Source: Nocardia lijiangensis NBRC 108240 (GTDB lineage Bacteria; Actinomycetota; Actinomycetes; Mycobacteriales; Mycobacteriaceae). Taken from it: a stretch of 64,000 bases of DNA. The stretch spans positions 82,807-146,806 of the forward strand of contig NZ_BDBP01000013.1 of the NCBI RefSeq assembly GCF_001613045.1. Direction: 5' to 3'. A model generated the notes under the pieces. That model saw nothing but the letters and a program-made list of their open reading frames with translations, had not been told where the DNA came from and did not search any database. The translations under genes were made by a program, and so were the position numbers. This document shows positions 35,892 through 43,227 of the stretch, in pieces (positions within the stretch are counted from its first letter, which is position 1; each line of letters opens with the position of its first letter).

Positions 35892-36785
35892 ATGATCGTT
35901 ATTACTGCTCCTACCGGGAACATCGGCCGTCCCCTGCTCTCCCGGCTGCTGGAGTCCGCCCCCGCCGCGGGTGAGGAACTGCGGGTGATCGTGCGCGATC
36001 CCGCGCGGCTCCCGGACGCGGCGCGCGGACGCGTCGAGGAGATCACCGGCTCGCACGCAGACGCCAGGGTCCTCGACCGGGCCTTCGAGGGCGCGGACGC
36101 CGTCTTCTGGCTCGTCCCCCCGGACGCCTCCCAGACCCCGCACGACGGCTACAGCGGCTTCACCCGCCCCGCCGCGAAGGCGTTCGCCGCCCACGGCGTC
36201 GGCCATGTCGTCGGGGTGTCCGCGCTCGGCCGCGGCACCCCGGTCGCCGACCGCGCCGGCCTGGTCACCGCCTCCCTCGCCATGGACGACCTCATCGCAG
36301 GCGCCGGCGTCGCCTACCGGGCACTGGCCAACCCGTCCTTCTTCGAGAACCTCCTGGAAGAGGTCGACTCGATCCGCGACAAGGGCGTGTTCACCGACGT
36401 CGTCGACGCCGACCGCAAAGCCCCCCTCGTTGCTGTCGCCGACATCGCGGCCGTCGCCGCCGGCCTGCTGCTGGACCGCTCGTGGACCGGCACCGACAGC
36501 GTCCCCGTCCTCGGTCCGCAGGACCTGTCCCCCAACGACCTGGCCCGCATCATGACCGAACAGCTCGGCCGCCCCGTCCGCTACGAACGCCAGTCGCTCG
36601 ACGAGCTGCACACCACCCTCGTCGGCTATGGCCTCGACGGGGAGTTCGTCCAGGGTGTCGTCGACATGAAGCGGGCCAAGGACCAGGGCCTCGACGCCGG
36701 AGTCGCCCGCACCCCGGACACCGCGTCCCCCACCAGCTTCGAGCAGTGGTGCGCCCAGACCCTGAAGCCCGCTGTCCACTCCTGA
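35892..36785 (+). CDS. NmrA-like NAD(P)-binding protein (SDR-a5 type)
   Basis: The 297-residue protein opens [19 protein letters not shown], the GxxGxxG dinucleotide motif of NmrA/HSCARG atypical SDRs. Residues such as [12 protein letters not shown] and [14 protein letters not shown] are typical. NmrA proteins sense NADP/NADPH or act as quinone reductases. It is the first gene after the LysR regulator; the darcynin gene follows after 64 bases. Confidence 0.87.
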   Translation: MIVITAPTGNIGRPLLSRLLESAPAAGEELRVIVRDPARLPDAARGRVEEITGSHADARVLDRAFEGADAVFWLVPPDASQTPHDGYSGFTRPAAKAFAAHGVGHVVGVSALGRGTPVADRAGLVTASLAMDDLIAGAGVAYRALANPSFFENLLEEVDSIRDKGVFTDVVDADRKAPLVAVADIAAVAAGLLLDRSWTGTDSVPVLGPQDLSPNDLARIMTEQLGRPVRYERQSLDELHTTLVGYGLDGEFVQGVVDMKRAKDQGLDAGVARTPDTASPTSFEQWCAQTLKPAVHS

Positions 36786-36849
36786 GGCCCACCACCCGTC
36801 GCCCGGAACCCCTGGTGCCCAGCGCACCTACACCTTTGGAGGAATCCTG

Positions 36850-37215
36850 ATGCCCGCTGAAAAGACCGAATCACCGGTCACGGCATTCATACTCGTCAAG
36901 ACCACACCCGAGTGGCTCGCTCTGACCGTCCAGGAACGTGTGCACGCCTTCACCACCCAGGTCCTGCCCGCCATCGAGGCCAAGACCACCGGCGTACGGT
37001 CACGCTTCTACGACACCGAGTTCTACTCCGCACGCGTCACCGACATCTGGGTATGGGAAGCAGAAGACCACCACGCCTACCAGCTCCTCATCGACGCACT
37101 ACGCGAAACCCCGTTCTGGGACCGCTACTTCGAGGTCGTAGACCTCCTCGTCGGCACCGAGAACGGCTACGCCCGAACCTACGACCTCGAACCCATCGCC
37201 ACCATCACCACCTGA
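36850..37215 (+). CDS. Darcynin-family protein
   Basis: This 121-residue protein matches the darcynin family ([23 protein letters not shown] and [19 protein letters not shown]). Function is unknown. GGAGG lies 7 bases before the ATG at 36850. It is probably co-transcribed with the NmrA-like gene under the LysR regulator. Confidence 0.85.
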   Translation: MPAEKTESPVTAFILVKTTPEWLALTVQERVHAFTTQVLPAIEAKTTGVRSRFYDTEFYSARVTDIWVWEAEDHHAYQLLIDALRETPFWDRYFEVVDLLVGTENGYARTYDLEPIATITT

Positions 37216-37281
37216 ACCCCCGCCCGCCTGGGCCGATGTCAACCGGCCGGAGGACATCGGCCAACGAGCTCGATCGCCGTT

Positions 37282-37303
37282 TGTAGGTCTCGAAAGTCGT
37301 GGC
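37282..37303 (+). repeat. IS-end-like repeat, copy 1
   Basis: TGTAGG-TCTCGAAAGTCGTGGC is one of several related sequences here that begin TGTAGG(G)TCTC and reach a TGGC about 20 bases later. It lies 66 bases after the darcynin stop. No transposase adjoins it. Confidence 0.5.
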
Positions 37304-37473
37304 GGACCGCCAGCGGGATTTGACTGGCGCGTTGATGGGCGGTGTCAGTGGAGGTGTCAGGTGTGTGTCAGGTCGGTGTCAGCGAGCCCGGCGAGAGTGT
37401 GTACATCGAACAAAACGACCGGCACCGACACGGTTCCAGTCGGTGCCACAACCGATTTCGAGGAGTACACGAC

Positions 37474-37878
37474 ATGTCCATCACCATCACCCTGACCGAC
37501 CAGGACAACAGCACCCTGCGCACCGCCGCCTACGGCGCGGTGTCGCTGATGGCCGCCGCCGGTGCACCGCACAAGGGCATCACGCACGGCTGCATCGCGC
37601 TGACCTCGGCGACCGGGCTGGTCGGGCATGTGCTCGCCGCCAAGTCCAAAGACATCCACCTGCACGGCAAGTCGGTCGCCGAACTCGCCGACCAGGCGCT
37701 GCCTGCCCTGACCGCAGCCATGAGCCTGCTCGGTGAGCAGTATCCGGGTGAGGCCGACAACTTCCGCGGCACCGTCCTGGTCGCTGTCGAAGCCGCCACC
37801 CAGCTCGGCAAGGGCGGGCCCAGCCCCGCGGTGGCCGCGATGGCCCGCAAGATCACCGCGGCCCTCGACGCCGCCTGA
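37474..37878 (+). CDS. Hypothetical alanine-rich protein
   Basis: I do not recognise this 134-residue protein. The start ATG at 37474 is preceded by GAGGAG. It is alanine/threonine-rich and probably helical, with repeated AATLGKG-type segments (ATQLGKGG) and no signal peptide. A longer frame runs upstream but the sequence is atypical. Because composition and the hairpin after the stop look normal I treat it as coding. Confidence 0.55.
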   Translation: MSITITLTDQDNSTLRTAAYGAVSLMAAAGAPHKGITHGCIALTSATGLVGHVLAAKSKDIHLHGKSVAELADQALPALTAAMSLLGEQYPGEADNFRGTVLVAVEAATQLGKGGPSPAVAAMARKITAALDAA

Positions 37879-38205
37879 GGGATGCGGGTCGGCGCAGCAC
37901 AGCGGGTGGCTGGTCGCGGGGTCCTCTCCGGATCCCGCGACACGGTTCTCCTGTGTGGTTCAGGTTGATCGGTTGTCTCGGCTACTGGCTCGAGGACGTG
38001 GCATGCCGTCGCCTGCTCGCCGTGCGAGTCCGGACCAGATGCCTCCGCTACGCCGACAGCGCCGCGAACACCCCGCAGACGTCGACCCGTCGGTCAACGA
38101 ACCACTCTCACACGCGGACTGGAGATAACGGCGGTGTTCTGCTCTGCGGGCCGTCCAGCCGCCGAGCGCTCAGTGCGTGGACGACCCGCACGACACTGGA
38201 AGCGC
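37879..38205. terminator. Intergenic region with hairpin terminator
   Basis: GTCGCGGG at 37913-37920 pairs with CCCGCGAC at 37934-37941, with partial pairing of the bases between, 35 bases beyond the preceding stop. The rest of the interval up to 38205 contains only short frames without ribosome sites or recognisable sequence. Confidence 0.45.
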
Positions 38206-38646
38206 TCATTGGTCGAAAAGATCTGGGGGAAGCCTAGTGGGCATGTTGCTCAGCCACGCCTGATTGAGCGCCTCCGCCGCCTCCGCGGGGCCGAAGTCTG
38301 TCACGTCGATCTGAGCAGCGGGGCCGGCCTCCGTCGTCCAGTTGGCTCCGCCTGTTCCCGCGCTGGTCAAGCGGTCACCGTCAGATTCCAGGACGGGCAC
38401 CTGGGGGACCGTGGACTCTCGCCCGTTAGCGACGACGAAGACATGCATTCTGCCGCCGGTTGTCGCAGGCATTGTCAGGGTGATTTGCGAAGGGCTGTCC
38501 ACCGTGAACTGCGCGTCCCATTGCTTGAAGTTCACGTTCTCGACGAAGACCCGGCTGACCCCTGTGAAACCCGACCCTTTCACGACTAGCTGGTCACCGC
38601 CACTCAACTTGGCTGTCCTGGGGCTGACACTGGTGATTTGAGCCAT
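38206..38646 (-). CDS. IPT/TIG-domain protein
   Basis: The 146-residue protein starts at the ATG at 38646 with GAGGGAGG upstream. Residues 3 to about 85 form a single IPT/TIG (immunoglobulin-like) domain: ITSVSPRTAKLSGGDQLVVKGSGFTGVSRVFV. The C-terminal 60 residues are unassigned. TIG domains occur in secreted adhesion proteins or transcription factors, but no signal peptide, anchor or neighbour explains this one. It sits in a zone of IS remnants and its composition is lower in G+C than its surroundings. Confidence 0.7.
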   Translation of the reverse strand: MAQITSVSPRTAKLSGGDQLVVKGSGFTGVSRVFVENVNFKQWDAQFTVDSPSQITLTMPATTGGRMHVFVVANGRESTVPQVPVLESDGDRLTSAGTGGANWTTEAGPAAQIDVTDFGPAEAAEALNQAWLSNMPTRLPPDLFDQ

Positions 38647-39237
38647 CGACCTGTACCTCCCTCGTATCGGGCTGCTCCAGTGCGGTAGCAAACCAAGCGT
38701 GGCACCCCTGCGCAGACCAGCGCATGCCAATGGCCCAAAACCCGCAGTGACCTGGCTAGCGGGCTTCGCCGCGCGGCGTTGCAGGGGATGTGCCGGTGTC
38801 GAAAACAGATACCGTCCGTGGCGACACACGGTAATCGGTATTTCAGGGCAGTCGGACCGCCACGCTTCGAGCCGACCGTCAGAAGAATGCCGACAAACGG
38901 CCAGGACAGTCGGCGGAGGCTGCTTCGATCACCGCACGGGGTGAGCATGCCAATCTGCCAGCGAAGAGTGCGAAATCTCAGAACCATGGCGGATCCGCCA
39001 CGTCACTGCCAATCGTTCTGAGATTCCGCCACGAGTTCTGAGACCCTACAAGTGATTTGGTGTAGGGTCTCGCAGCCGACTTCGTAAGCCGACGCCACGA
39101 CCTGCGACATCCCCTTGTCTGACGATGACTTCGCAGCGCTGTTGTCTCACGAACCGCTTCGTATGCTAGAGCCGCGCTCGGCTGGTATCGCCCGAAAAGC
39201 GATCCGACTGTGCGAAGTCTCAGCTGTGGCAGCCTCA
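38647..39237. other. 591-base gene-poor stretch
   Basis: Only short frames without support are present. Two IS-end-like motifs lie at 39028-39071 and a 19-base arm of an inverted repeat at 39145-39163. An incompletely identified end region with subrepeats (TCTCAGAAC-like) covers about 38975-39050. Confidence 0.5.
39028..39071. repeat. Two opposed IS-end-like motifs
   Basis: GAGACCCTACA at 39040-39050 and TGTAGGGTCTC at 39061-39071 are perfect complements 10 bases apart. The left one reads, on the minus strand, TGTAGGGTCTCAGAACTCGT then GGC, followed by further CTCAGAAC subrepeats out to about 38975. They look like two terminal inverted repeats of IS481-like elements meeting tail to tail. Confidence 0.55.
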
Positions 39238-40065
39238 CATGACGTAGCGGCGGATCGGGTGGTCCCATGAGGTCGGGCAGTAGAAGATGTTGAGAAACAT
39301 CCCGCGCCCGAGCTGCATGCCGTGGGGCTCGGTGTACTCGCCGGAGTCGATCCACGGCGTCGTGGCGTATGTCGTCGGCGTGGCGGCGACGTCGTGGGCG
39401 ACCTCACCGGAGGACAGCGTGAGCAACGTGTGCAGCGCCGTCCCGCACTCGCAGACGAAGATGTCGAAGTAGGGACCGCCCACATTCGTATCGCCTGCCC
39501 AGCCGCCTGCCTTGCACACATGGGCCATTCCTCATCGGCGGGCCACCACAGTGGTCCGCCGATCGAGGAGTCGCGGCTCCCGGGCTCACCCGGGGTCGGG
39601 TGGAGCATAGTGGTCCTGCGTTCGTATCCACGCAGTTGCGGGAAGACGGTCTCGATATCCAACGCAGGAGGCGGAGTTCTCATGGCCGCACATCCTGCCA
39701 GCCGGTCGCGAGCCCCGGGGCGGTCATACCACGGCTCCGACATGCCCGGCGAAGTTGCGGTCGCGGCGGCGCATGAGTCGCATGGCTTCGCGGAATTCCC
39801 TGTGGCGCGCGGTCATCGAATGCGATCGGCGCAGTGTTCCTGACAGCTGCGGCAGTCCCGCCGCGGGAGTTCTTGGTCCAGGATGTCCGAACCCACTGCA
39901 TCACGATCTGCATCCCACCGCCGAATCAATCACACCCGCCGAACCCAAGCGACAGCCTGCCACGCTCACCAAGACATCATGGGAAGTCCGGCAGAAATCT
40001 CATGGGCGATTTCGTATGCGAAGTCGCAACGAATCGCCCGTGAGATTACGAAGCGGTTCGTGAGA
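39145..40065. repeat. Perfect 19-base inverted repeat flanking the pseudogene
   Basis: TCTCACGAACCGCTTCGTA at 39145-39163 is exactly repeated in inverted orientation at 40047-40065. The two arms enclose about 880 bases containing the DUF1963-like pseudogene. The right arm is part of an IS-end-like motif starting TGTAGGTTCTC at 40072, reading leftwards. Confidence 0.65.
39235..39683 (-). pseudogene. DUF1963-like protein, internally deleted and frameshifted
   Basis: Two halves of one protein family lie in different frames. The N-terminal part starts at the ATG at 39683 (MRTPPPALDIETVFPQLRG) and reads for about 55 residues to EEWPMC. The C-terminal part reads in another frame from about 39520 (KAGGWAGDTN) to the stop at 39235, including CECGTALHTLLTLSSGE and PHGMQLGRGMFLNIFYCPTSWDHP, a typical end of this family. 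Intact relatives are several hundred residues long, so the centre is missing. Family name is from memory of similar actinobacterial proteins. Confidence 0.65.
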
Positions 40066-40372
40066 ACCTACATTTGTGTAGGGTCTCAAAATTCGTGGCA
40101 TCTGCCAGTCGATTGACCTGGCCCTTTCTAACGTGTCTCACGCAGTTGCCAACTTCGCTTGCCTCATTTCGATGGCATTTCCTCAGTTCGGTCCGGGTTG
40201 GTCAGCCGGGGCCGACCAACCCGGATCGGCGGTCGGTGGAGAGCGTCAGCCGTTTGCGCTGGTGGTGATTCGGTTGATCGTTCCGCCTCCTCCGCCGAAA
40301 CTCGTTTCCCGAGGATGTCATGGGCGCGCGCTCGAGCGGGGCTTGCTCGGCGTAAGGCAACTGCGATGGTGT
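39684..40372. other. 689-base stretch without a supportable gene
   Basis: Short frames occur on both strands but none has a ribosome site, codon pattern or family match. It contains the right arm of the inverted repeat and two opposed IS-end-like motifs at 40050-40099. Confidence 0.5.
40050..40099. repeat. Opposed IS-end-like motifs 4 bases apart
   Basis: On the minus strand TGTAGGTTCTCACGAACCGC begins at 40072. On the plus strand TGTAGGGTCTCAAAATTCGT begins at 40077 and runs to GGC at 40099. The plus-strand copy closely matches the one next to dnaB. No transposase is present. Confidence 0.55.
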
Positions 40373-41308
40373 TCAGGACGTGGCGTCGCCCGCTGCCTGG
40401 ATACCGCCCAGCTTTTCCGGATTGACCTGGAAGCGGATGTTCTCGATGCGGCCGTCGTGAATGTCGTAGGTGAGTGCGCCGATGCGGTGGTCGCCGATCA
40501 TGCCGACGATGCTCAGTTCGTCGTTGACGACTGCGGATTCGAGTCGGATGTCGGCGGAGTCCGGTTTGGCCATAACGCCCAGTAGCCAGCGCGCCACATG
40601 GTCGGGGCCGTGCAGCGGGCGGCGGGCGGCGGTGACGATGCCGCCGCCGTCGTTCCACAGCGTCACTTCCGGTGCGAGTGGTTCCATGAGGGCGTTGAGG
40701 TCGCCGCCATGGCAGGCTGCCATGAACTTCTCGGTGATCTCATGGCGTGCGGCATCGTCCGCGTCGAAGCGGGGGCGGCGTGCCTGTACATGCGAGCGGG
40801 CGCGGTGCGAGATCTGGCGGACGGTGACCTCGGGGCGGTCGAGGACGCCGCCGATGTCGGCGTAGGAGTAGCCGAAGACCTCACGTAGGACGAAGACGGC
40901 GCGCTCGGTGGGGTTGAGGGTTTCGAGGACGACCAGCATGGCCGTCGACACGGTATCGGCCATTTCGGTCTCCTCAGCGGCGTTCGGTGCAGTGATCAGC
41001 GGTTCGGGAAGCCATGGGCCGATATAGGTTTCGCGGGCTGCGCGGGCGGAGGTGAGGCGGTTGAGGGCGAGGTTGGTGACGATGCGCACTAGGTAGGACT
41101 TGGGGTGTTCCACCGAATCCTGGTCCACTGCATGCCATTTCAGCCAGGCGTCTTGCAGTATATCTTCGGCGTCGGTGACGCTGCCCATCAGGTGATAGGC
41201 GGTGCCGAAGAGCAGACGACGGTGTTCGACGAACGGGTCGATCGTCACCTCACGCGGCTCGGTCGCCGGGGTCGGCTGGGGGGTATTGCGATCCTGCATG
41301 GGTGCCAT
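40373..41308 (-). CDS. ECF sigma factor, SigJ/ECF41 type
   Basis: This 311-residue protein has sigma region 2 (GSVTDAEDILQDAWLKWHAVD), region 4 (YSYADIGGVLDRPEVTVRQISHRARSHV) and a C-terminal SnoaL-like domain (about 200-311), as in SigJ and the ECF41 group. ECF41 genes are usually beside an oxidoreductase, epimerase or carboxymuconolactone decarboxylase gene, and here a flavoprotein lies upstream on the same strand. The SnoaL-like extension modulates activity in studied members. Confidence 0.9.
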   Translation of the reverse strand: MAPMQDRNTPQPTPATEPREVTIDPFVEHRRLLFGTAYHLMGSVTDAEDILQDAWLKWHAVDQDSVEHPKSYLVRIVTNLALNRLTSARAARETYIGPWLPEPLITAPNAAEETEMADTVSTAMLVVLETLNPTERAVFVLREVFGYSYADIGGVLDRPEVTVRQISHRARSHVQARRPRFDADDAARHEITEKFMAACHGGDLNALMEPLAPEVTLWNDGGGIVTAARRPLHGPDHVARWLLGVMAKPDSADIRLESAVVNDELSIVGMIGDHRIGALTYDIHDGRIENIRFQVNPEKLGGIQAAGDATS

Positions 41309-41384
41309 CCCTATCGGTCGGAGGTTCGGATTCCAGGTGGGGCCGAAGAATTTTGCGGTTCCTGGGCCCCGGACCTCGGGATAG

Positions 41385-42566
41385 TTATTGCGTCTTACGG
41401 GTGGCGCGGCCGCCCTTTGACAGCTGCACCGGGAGTTTCACGTAGCGGCTCATCTTGGCGGCCACCGGCGGGGTGCCGCTGACCTGCTCCTTGTAGATGA
41501 CCGCGGCCTTGCCCAGGAGGTACCACCGGTTCGGGGTGTCATCGGCGTTGGTGAACTGGATGACCGCGTCCTTGCGGCCCAGGCTCACCGGCTGGTGGAA
41601 GTAGCCGAAGCGCAAAGGCTTCAGCGTCTTTCCGCGCAGCAGCCGGGCGATGACGGTGGCGGTGTAGTCGGCGGTGACCACGCCGCTCTGGCAGGTGCCG
41701 TGGATCTGCCCCCAGGCCTGTCGCACCAGGGCGGCATCTCCGATGGCATGGATCTCCGGGTGCGACACCGAGCGCAGGGTGGAGTCGGTGATGATGAGTC
41801 CCTTTGCATCGGTCGCGATTCCGGCCTGAATGGCGAGCGGCGGCACTCGCACCCCCGTGGTCCACAGGATCAGGTCCGAGGGGACGAGTTCACCGGTGTC
41901 CAGACGCACGGCGTCGGACAGCACCTTGGTGACCTTCGCCCCGACCATGCGCACCACACCCAGCCGGTCGAGGACACGGTTCAGGTAGGCGCGGGCCTTC
42001 TCCCCCATCATGGAACCGGGTTCGGCCGCGCTGACCAGGTTGACGGTCAGCCCGGGGTGCGTCTCGGCGATTTCGGCGGCCGCCTCGATTCCGGTGAGTC
42101 CGCCACCGCAGACGGTGACTGTGCCACCCACGGCGGCGATCTCGGTCAGCCGCTGCGAGAAGTGGTGCGCCCGACGGGGATCGTTGAGGGTCCAAGCGTG
42201 ATCCGCCGCGCCGGGGACGGTGCTCGTGTCGGTGGCGCTGCCGAGGGCGTAGACCAGCGTGTCGTAGTAGAGGACCCCACCGTCGTCGAGGGTGACGATG
42301 CGGTCGGCGGTATCGATGGCGGTGGCGGCGGCCTGGTGGAATTCCACGCCGGTGCCCTTCAGCAGGTCCGAGATCTGGAAGTCGGTCAGTTCTTGGCCCG
42401 TGGCGACCTGGTGCATGCGCAGCCGCTCGGTGAAGCGGGGCGAGGGGTTCACGAGGGTGATGCGGGTGTTCAGCTTGCGGGTGTAGCGGGCCAGCCGAGC
42501 CGTGGCGATCAGGCCGGTGTAGCCGGCGCCGAGGACAACTATCTCGTGGGCAGTGGTGGTGCTCAT
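41385..42566 (-). CDS. Type-II NADH dehydrogenase-like FAD oxidoreductase
   Basis: The 393-residue flavoprotein has two dinucleotide-binding motifs: GAGYTG at 13-18 (FAD) and GGGLTG at 154-159 (NAD(P)H), plus IHAIGDAALVRQ near the C-terminus for FAD. It resembles type-II NADH dehydrogenases and ferredoxin reductase-like proteins. It precedes the SigJ-type sigma gene by 76 bases on the same strand, the usual partner arrangement of ECF41 sigma factors. Confidence 0.9.
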   Translation of the reverse strand: MSTTTAHEIVVLGAGYTGLIATARLARYTRKLNTRITLVNPSPRFTERLRMHQVATGQELTDFQISDLLKGTGVEFHQAAATAIDTADRIVTLDDGGVLYYDTLVYALGSATDTSTVPGAADHAWTLNDPRRAHHFSQRLTEIAAVGGTVTVCGGGLTGIEAAAEIAETHPGLTVNLVSAAEPGSMMGEKARAYLNRVLDRLGVVRMVGAKVTKVLSDAVRLDTGELVPSDLILWTTGVRVPPLAIQAGIATDAKGLIITDSTLRSVSHPEIHAIGDAALVRQAWGQIHGTCQSGVVTADYTATVIARLLRGKTLKPLRFGYFHQPVSLGRKDAVIQFTNADDTPNRWYLLGKAAVIYKEQVSGTPPVAAKMSRYVKLPVQLSKGGRATRKTQ

Positions 42567-42745
42567 CGCTTGCTCCCTGGGGGGCTCGTTCGTTGGGGTC
42601 GGCTATGGGACAGGCCAGGCCCGGAGAACGTGACAATCCATTGCTGTGACCTGAGACACGCAACATCTCGCGTCGGTCATGCGGGCCGGTGCGGGCGGCG
42701 GCGTTGCGGTTCGCTGCAGCGGCCGGCAACAGTCAACTTCGAGCC

Positions 42746-42973
42746 ATGTCGGCTGGTGCGCGTGAGGTTGAGGTGTTCGAGAACTCGAGGGCACGATTGG
42801 AGGCGATCGCGTATCGCCCGTTGGGTTCGGCGAGCGATGCCGAGGACGCGGTGCAGGATACGTTTGTGCGCTGGCACGCCGCCGACCATGAATTCGTCGA
42901 AACGCCCGACGCGTGGCTGACGAAGGCGCTCACCAATATCTGCCTCAACCAGCTCACATCGGCGCACGCCTGA
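42746..42973 (+). pseudogene. Truncated SigJ-like sigma factor
   Basis: The frame from the ATG at 42746 encodes 75 residues matching only sigma region 2 (LGSASDAEDAVQDTFVRWHAADHEFVETPDAWLTKALTNICLNQLTSA), after which TGA follows directly. The same segment in the intact gene at 40373-41308 continues for over 200 residues (LTSARAARETYIGPWLPEP). Region 4 is absent. IS-end-like sequence starts about 170 bases downstream, so an insertion or deletion probably removed the rest. Confidence 0.75.
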
Positions 42974-43141
42974 CCGGCCGAAAGATCCCCCGCAATATGA
43001 TGGTTGAGCGAGCCTACGCCCCTGCCGCGACTGCCCCCGGAGTGCAGGCCAGGCGGATCCCGCACGTGTCGGCTCCATGTGGCCAACCGCATAGGGCTGG
43101 CGAACCGAGCTGCGGTGTGCCTCCGGCTAATACGGAGGATC

Positions 43142-43219
43142 GGTCTCAAAATAGATGGCCATTCGGTCATCGAGTGGCCACTTATTTTGAGATTTGGCCA
43201 CGTATTTTGAGACCCTACA
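43142..43219 (-). repeat. IS-end-like sequence with transposase-binding-type subrepeats next to dnaB
   Basis: Read on the minus strand, this starts TGTAGGGTCTCAAAATACGT at 43219 and carries a second copy of the CTCAAAATA-GTGGCCA subrepeat (43175-43194) and an inverted one at 43142-43160. Such spaced subrepeats are typical of IS terminal regions. It begins 8 bases beyond the dnaB stop and has no transposase. Confidence 0.55.
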
Positions 43220-43227
43220 ATTTGGCC

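Noticed and set aside
37953..38237. 94-codon plus-strand frame
   Set aside because: No ribosome site or family; overlaps the IPT/TIG gene end.
42567..42660. ECF41-type promoter upstream of the FAD oxidoreductase
   Set aside because: A GTCACA and a CGTT are present but the spacing (14 bases) does not fit the known pattern.
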